Shown one piece after another: positions 59,786 to 64,000 of a stretch of 64,000 bases of DNA. The position numbers and the translations under genes were made by a program. The notes under the pieces were generated by a model, which saw only the letters and a program-made list of their open reading frames with translations, was not told the origin of the DNA and ran no database searches. Every line of letters begins with the position of its first letter. Positions within the stretch are counted from its first letter, which is position 1. The DNA comes from an uncultured Clostridia bacterium (GTDB lineage Bacteria > Bacillota > Clostridia > Oscillospirales > Acutalibacteraceae): NCBI GenBank assembly GCA_944412445.1, contig CALYBJ010000010.1, forward strand, positions 1 to 64,000. Reading direction: 5' to 3'.

Positions 59786-62700
59786 TTATTCCTCTGTGCT
59801 GTAAAGAGCCTTGAGCTTCATAAGGTGAGCGTATCTGTCCTTTGCAAGCTCCTCTGCTTCCGTAAAGAGCTTCTCTGCTCTTTCGGGGAAGGATCTTGTA
59901 AGTGCGGAATAACGTGCCTCGTTCATAATGAACGCTCTGTAAGCCTCTGTTGCAGGTGCTTTGCTGTCAACGGTAAAGGGATTCTTGCCCTGTGCCTTAA
60001 GAGCGGGATTATATCTGAACATGTTCCAGTATCCGCAGTCAACAGCCTTCTTCATCTCTGCCTGGCAGTTAACCATGCCGCCCTTGATTGAGTGCATCTC
60101 ACAGGGAGCGTAACCGATGATAAGTGAAGGTCCGTTGTAAGCTTCAGCCTCGGCTATAGCCTTGATTGTCTGGTTCATATCGGCGCCCATAGCTATCTGA
60201 GCAACATAGATGTATCCGTAGGACATTGCGATTTCAGCAAGGCTCTTCTTTGCGATTGCCTTACCTGCCGCAGCAAACTGAGCAACCTGGCCTACCTGAG
60301 AAGCCTTTGAAGCCTGTCCGCCGGTGTTGGAGTAAACCTCGGTATCGAATACCATTACGTTTACATCCTGACCCTGAGCGAGAACGTGGTCAAGTCCGCC
60401 GAAGCCGATATCGTATGCCCAGCCGTCGCCGCCGAAGATCCAGATTGACTTCTTGGCAAGATATTCTTTATTCTTAAGGATTTCTCTGCACTTGTCACAG
60501 TCTGCCTTTTCCATAACGGCTACAAGCTCTTTTGTTGCAGCAGCGTTTGCCTTGCCGTCGTTTACAGTTGCAAGATACTTTTCAGCAGCCGCCTTGAACT
60601 CTGCGGGAGCGTCCTCGGATGAAGCAATCTCAGTAATCTCAGCGATAAGTCTGTCACGGATTGCTTTCTGTCCTAAGTACATTCCGTAGCCGTGCTCGGC
60701 GTTATCCTCAAACAGTGAGTTTGCCCATGCGGGACCGTGTCCCTCTTTGTTAACGGTGTAGGGTGATGTTGCAGCAGGTCCGCCCCAGATTGAAGAGCAT
60801 CCCGTCGCGTTGGAAATATACATTCTGTCGCCGAAGAGCTGTGTAATAAGTCTTGCGTATGATGTTTCCGCACATCCTGCGCAGGAGCCTGAGAACTCAA
60901 GGAGAGGCTGTTTGAACTGGCTTGCGATTACATTAACGGCTTCGCTTACTTCGGGCTTCTCCGTTACGTTCTCTACACAGTAATCAAATACAGGCTGCAT
61001 ATCCTCCTGTGACTCACGGCTAACCATTTTAAGTGAATTTGTGGGACATACGCCTACGCATACGCCGCATCCCATACAATCCATTGCAGATACTGCAAGA
61101 GTATACTTATACTCTGTCTTAACAATGGGCTTGGGAGCTATCTGAATATTGGAGGGAGCTGCCGCAACCTCTTCATCAGTCATGGCAAAGGGACGGATTG
61201 TAGCGTGAGGACATACAAATGAACATCTGTTGCACTTTGCGCAGGTCTCCGGGTTCCACTGGGGAACCATAACCGCTACGCCGCGCTTCTCATAAGCCGA
61301 AGCGCCCTGCTCGAATGTACCGTCAACATGGTCAACAAAGGCTGAAACGGGAAGTGAATCGCCGTCCATCTTTCCTACGGGAGTCATAATCTCGTTAACC
61401 ATCTTAAGGAGCTTCTCTGCGCCCTTTGTTGCCTTTGCTTCCTCTTCGTCCTGAGCGTCTGCCCAGTCTGCGGGAACGTCTACCTTAACGAAAGCTGTTG
61501 CGCCTGCGTCGATAGCCTTGTGATTGTTGTCAACAACGTCCTGACCTTTTTTCATGTAGGACTTTGTAGCGGCGTCCTTCATGTACTGAATAGCCTCTGC
61601 CTGAGGCATAACGTTTGCAAGGGTGAAGAATGCGGACTGAAGAATCGTGTTTGTTCTCTTGCCCATTCCAACCTTGATTGCAAGGTCAATAGCGTTGATT
61701 ATATAAACATTAATGTTGTTTTTAGCAATATATCTCTTTGCTTCTGCGTTAAGGTGATGGCCCAGCTCCTCGGGTGTCCACTGGCAGTTAATAAGGAATG
61801 TTCCGCCGGGCTTTACATCGTTAACCATCTTGTAGCCCTTTGTTACATAAGAGGGATTGTGACAGGCAACAAAGTCTGCCTTGTTGATGTAGTAGGGACT
61901 CTTAATGGGCTTGTCGCCGAAACGAAGGTGGGAAATTGTGATACCGCCTGTTTTCTTTGAGTCATACTGGAAATATGCCTGAACATACTTGTCCGTATGG
62001 TCGCCGATGATTTTGATTGAGTTTTTGTTTGCGCCGACTGTTCCGTCACCGCCGAGACCCCAGAACTTGCACTCGATTGTGCCTTCTGCGGCTGTGTTGG
62101 GAGCTTCATGCTCGGGAAGTGAAAGAAGAGTAACGTCGTCGTTGATACCGATTGTAAACTGAGCCTTGGGAGCGTCCTTTGCAAGCTCTTCGTATACTGC
62201 GAAAATGCTTGAGGGAGGAGTATCCTTTGAGCCTAAGCCGTAACGGCCGCCGATAACCGTCTTCTGAATACCCTTTGATGCAAGAGCCGTAACAACGTCC
62301 ATGTAAAGAGGCTCGCCGATTGCACCGGGTTCCTTTGTTCTGTCGAGAACGGCGATTTTCTTTGCTGTTTCGGGAATAGCTTCAATAAGTCTTTCAACTG
62401 AGAAGGGACGGTAAAGTCTTACTTTTACAAGACCTACCTTTTCGCCCTTAGCGTTAAGATAGTCGATAACCTCTTCTGCAACGTCGCAGATGGAGCCCAT
62501 TGCTATAATAACTCTTTCAGCGTCTTCTGCGCCGTAGTAGTTAAAGAGCTTATAGTTTGTGCCCAGCTTTTCGTTGACCTTGTCCATGTACTCCTCAACG
62601 ATAGCGGGTACGGCGTCATAATACTTGTTGCAGGCTTCACGGTGCTGGAAGAAAATATCTCCGTTTTCGTGAGAACCGCGCATTACGGGATGCTCAGGGT

Positions 62701-63325
62701 TAAGCGCTCTCTTGCGGAAAGCCTCAACAGCGTCCATATCTGTCATTTCTTTAAGGTCGTCGTAATCCCAGATGCTGATCTTCTGGATTTCATGAGAAGT
62801 TCTGAAACCGTCGAAGAAGTTAATAAAGGGAACTCTGCCCTTGATTGCAGCAAGATGTGCTACTGCGCCCAGATCCATAACTTCCTGGGGATTTGTTTCG
62901 GCAAGCATTGCGAAGCCTGTCTGACGGCAGGCGTAAACGTCCGAATGGTCGCCGAAAATGTTAAGAGCGTGAGAAGCTACGCAGCGGGCTGATACGTGGA
63001 ATACACAGGGAAGAAGCTCGCCTGCGATTTTATACATATTGGGGATCATAAGAAGAAGTCCCTGAGATGCGGTATAAGTAGTTGTAAGAGCGCCGGCTGC
63101 AAGGGATCCGTGAACCGTACCCGAAGCGCCTGCTTCCGATTCCATCTCGGCAACCTTAACGGTTGTGCCGAAAATGTTTTTCTGACCTGCGGCTGCCCAC
63201 TGGTCAACATAGTCTGCCATAGGGCTTGAAGGTGTGATAGGATAAATTCCTGCTACTTCGGTAAATGCGTACGACACGTATGCCGCGGCGTTGTTACCGT
63301 CCATAGTTTTCATTTTTCTTGCCAT
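59786..63325 (-). CDS. nifJ: pyruvate:ferredoxin oxidoreductase (single-chain)
   Basis: This 1179-residue enzyme oxidises pyruvate to acetyl-CoA and CO2 and reduces ferredoxin. It starts with AAYVSYAFTEVAGIYPITPS (thiamine/substrate domain), has a ferredoxin-like insert with two 4Fe-4S motifs, CAKCNRCSFVCP near residue 692 and CMGCGVCVGVCP near residue 750, and a third cluster region with CAGCAETSYA near residue 813, followed by the thiamine diphosphate site GGDGWAYDIGFGGLDHV near residue 965. Length is full. The ferredoxin at 17189 is a likely acceptor. GAGGAAATA lies before the ATG. Confidence 0.98.
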   Translation of the reverse strand: MARKMKTMDGNNAAAYVSYAFTEVAGIYPITPSSPMADYVDQWAAAGQKNIFGTTVKVAEMESEAGASGTVHGSLAAGALTTTYTASQGLLLMIPNMYKIAGELLPCVFHVSARCVASHALNIFGDHSDVYACRQTGFAMLAETNPQEVMDLGAVAHLAAIKGRVPFINFFDGFRTSHEIQKISIWDYDDLKEMTDMDAVEAFRKRALNPEHPVMRGSHENGDIFFQHREACNKYYDAVPAIVEEYMDKVNEKLGTNYKLFNYYGAEDAERVIIAMGSICDVAEEVIDYLNAKGEKVGLVKVRLYRPFSVERLIEAIPETAKKIAVLDRTKEPGAIGEPLYMDVVTALASKGIQKTVIGGRYGLGSKDTPPSSIFAVYEELAKDAPKAQFTIGINDDVTLLSLPEHEAPNTAAEGTIECKFWGLGGDGTVGANKNSIKIIGDHTDKYVQAYFQYDSKKTGGITISHLRFGDKPIKSPYYINKADFVACHNPSYVTKGYKMVNDVKPGGTFLINCQWTPEELGHHLNAEAKRYIAKNNINVYIINAIDLAIKVGMGKRTNTILQSAFFTLANVMPQAEAIQYMKDAATKSYMKKGQDVVDNNHKAIDAGATAFVKVDVPADWADAQDEEEAKATKGAEKLLKMVNEIMTPVGKMDGDSLPVSAFVDHVDGTFEQGASAYEKRGVAVMVPQWNPETCAKCNRCSFVCPHATIRPFAMTDEEVAAAPSNIQIAPKPIVKTEYKYTLAVSAMDCMGCGVCVGVCPTNSLKMVSRESQEDMQPVFDYCVENVTEKPEVSEAVNVIASQFKQPLLEFSGSCAGCAETSYARLITQLFGDRMYISNATGCSSIWGGPAATSPYTVNKEGHGPAWANSLFEDNAEHGYGMYLGQKAIRDRLIAEITEIASSEDAPAEFKAAAEKYLATVNDGKANAAATKELVAVMEKADCDKCREILKNKEYLAKKSIWIFGGDGWAYDIGFGGLDHVLAQGQDVNVMVFDTEVYSNTGGQASKASQVGQVAQFAAAGKAIAKKSLAEIAMSYGYIYVAQIAMGADMNQTIKAIAEAEAYNGPSLIIGYAPCEMHSIKGGMVNCQAEMKKAVDCGYWNMFRYNPALKAQGKNPFTVDSKAPATEAYRAFIMNEARYSALTRSFPERAEKLFTEAEELAKDRYAHLMKLKALYSTEE

Positions 63326-63376
63326 GGTATTATATTTCCTCCTTGAATTGTATGTGAGTATAACTTACCACCAAAC

Positions 63377-63405
63377 ATAATAACACTTTAAATAACAAAT
63401 GTAAA
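63377..63405 (-). promoter_or_regulatory. promoter of the PFOR gene
   Basis: On the minus strand TTTACA (63405-63400) and TATTAT (63382-63377) are 17 bases apart, about 50 bases before the start codon. Confidence 0.7.
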
Positions 63406-63522
63406 TAATAATTTGACACAAAAAGCAATAAATTTTTACCTTATGATTATAGAAAAAATGCAAATATTGCAGTAAAAAGACAATATTCGGTTTAAGGCTG
63501 AAATTCCCCGTTATAAAGCTGT

Positions 63523-64000
63523 TCAGCCGAAAACCTCCCCGGCGTATCTCACTGTCGCCATGGCGTCCTTTGCGTATTTGTCGGCGCCTATCATCCCCGC
63601 GTATTCCTCCGTTAAAACAGCTCCGCCCACAACAACCTTGCAGAAAGGCGCTTCCTGTCTTAAAAGCTTTATTGTTTCCTCCATTGAGGGTACGGTGGAT
63701 GTCATTAACGCCGAAAGCCCGCAGAGCTTTAAATTATTTTCTTTTACCGTGCTGACAACCTTTTCGGGAGGCACATCCTTGCCTAAATCTATTACCTCAT
63801 ATCCGTAATTTTCAAGGACAGCCTTTACGATATTTTTTCCTATGTCGTGAATGTCTCCCTTTACTGTGGCAAGGGCAAGAGTTCCTTTCTTTACGCCTGA
63901 CCCTCCCCTGCTTTTTATTGCCGCCTTTATAATGTCAAAGGCTTTTCCGGCAGCTTCGGCGCTCATTAAAAGCTGAGGCAGGAAAATTCTGTTTTCCTCA
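63523..64000 (-). CDS. MetH-like cobalamin-binding methyltransferase, C-terminal part (runs off the window)
   Basis: The frame is open past the window edge at 64000, so the visible 159 codons are only the C-terminus. They encode a corrinoid-binding domain: a helical cap with RIFLPQLLMSAEAAGKA, then the cobalamin-ligand motif DIHDIGKNIV, SALMTSTVPSMEETI and the lower-face VVVGGAVLTEEYA. The product ends just after KDAMATVRYAGEVFG. This is the end typical of shorter clostridial methionine synthases (homocysteine, pterin and B12 domains, without the activation domain), though a corrinoid protein of another methyltransferase is possible. An internal ATG at 63966 lies within the cap helix and is not the start. 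Confidence 0.85.
   Translation of the reverse strand, partial: EENRIFLPQLLMSAEAAGKAFDIIKAAIKSRGGSGVKKGTLALATVKGDIHDIGKNIVKAVLENYGYEVIDLGKDVPPEKVVSTVKENNLKLCGLSALMTSTVPSMEETIKLLRQEAPFCKVVVGGAVLTEEYAGMIGADKYAKDAMATVRYAGEVFG

Noticed and set aside
1..64000. Mobile elements, prophage, CRISPR-Cas or classical defence systems
   Set aside because: I found no transposase, integrase, phage structural gene, cas gene, regularly spaced repeats or attachment-site duplication in the window.

Overview
The window comes from a low-to-mid GC, spore-forming anaerobe of the Clostridia, most like the Ruminococcaceae/Oscillospiraceae. The evidence is the spoIIGA-sigE pair, a SpoIID-like protein, the Firmicutes-type rplU-prp-rpmA operon with an N-terminal extension on L27, a T-box in front of thrS, pyruvate:ferredoxin oxidoreductase, pyruvate phosphate dikinase, a split sodium-pumping decarboxylase, and cohesin and dockerin modules on secreted proteins. 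This placement is inferred from gene content, not from a marker phylogeny. No phage, insertion sequence, plasmid or CRISPR array is visible.

Layout. 1-7.7 kb: ppdK; a divergent MATE exporter; spoIIGA-sigE; and the L21 leader with rplU-prp-rpmA. 7.8-17.4 kb: pyrophosphatase, an ECF S component, two radical-SAM/hydrolase-type genes (the alpha/beta hydrolase has an in-frame TGA at codon 11), spoIID, citrate synthase, membrane proteins, holB-ricT and a 56-residue ferredoxin. 17.4-27 kb: secreted or surface-associated genes on the minus strand (lipase, DUF4474 protein, alkaline phosphatase), phosphohexomutase, a sigma factor fused to a membrane anchor, then a sugar transporter and a secreted protein on the plus strand. 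27-43 kb: RNA metabolism and translation (S1 protein, DUF951, U32 family, TIGR01212 radical SAM, RNase Y, YmdB, T-box-thrS), then an oxidoreductase, a sortase-anchored cohesin, proC, coaX and its ECF S neighbour. 43-48 kb: a four-gene sodium-pump oxaloacetate decarboxylase operon, a HAD phosphatase and tRNA-Val(GAC). 48-53 kb: cysE-cysS, a 1.4-kb stretch without protein genes, and pyrG. 53-64 kb: sugar kinase, HD nucleotidase, nitroreductase, a dockerin protein, CorA-like transporter, a glycosidase-like protein, a 38-residue amphipathic peptide gene, PFOR and the end of a MetH-like protein.

How the genes work together. PPDK, the Na+-pumping oxaloacetate decarboxylase, PFOR, ferredoxin and citrate synthase surround the PEP/pyruvate/oxaloacetate/acetyl-CoA node of an anaerobe that can couple decarboxylation to a sodium gradient. 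Pyrophosphatase pulls the PPDK and biosynthetic reactions. The lipase, phosphatase, cohesin, dockerin, glycosidase-like and GPH-type transporter genes suggest a polymer-degrading gut or rumen lifestyle.

Most notable. Positions about 50397-51608 look like a single free-standing non-coding transcript of about 1.2 kb: a near-consensus extended promoter, many local inverted repeats, no usable open reading frame, and a strong intrinsic terminator. It resembles the large ornate RNAs (OLE, GOLLD, ROOL) in style, but I cannot assign it to any. Second is a stand-alone 38-residue delta-hemolysin/phenol-soluble-modulin-like peptide (59556-59672), whose helix resembles the C-terminal tail of the secreted protein ending at 26995. 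Third is a sigma-70-family protein covalently joined to a transmembrane helix and a Thr-rich outer stalk.
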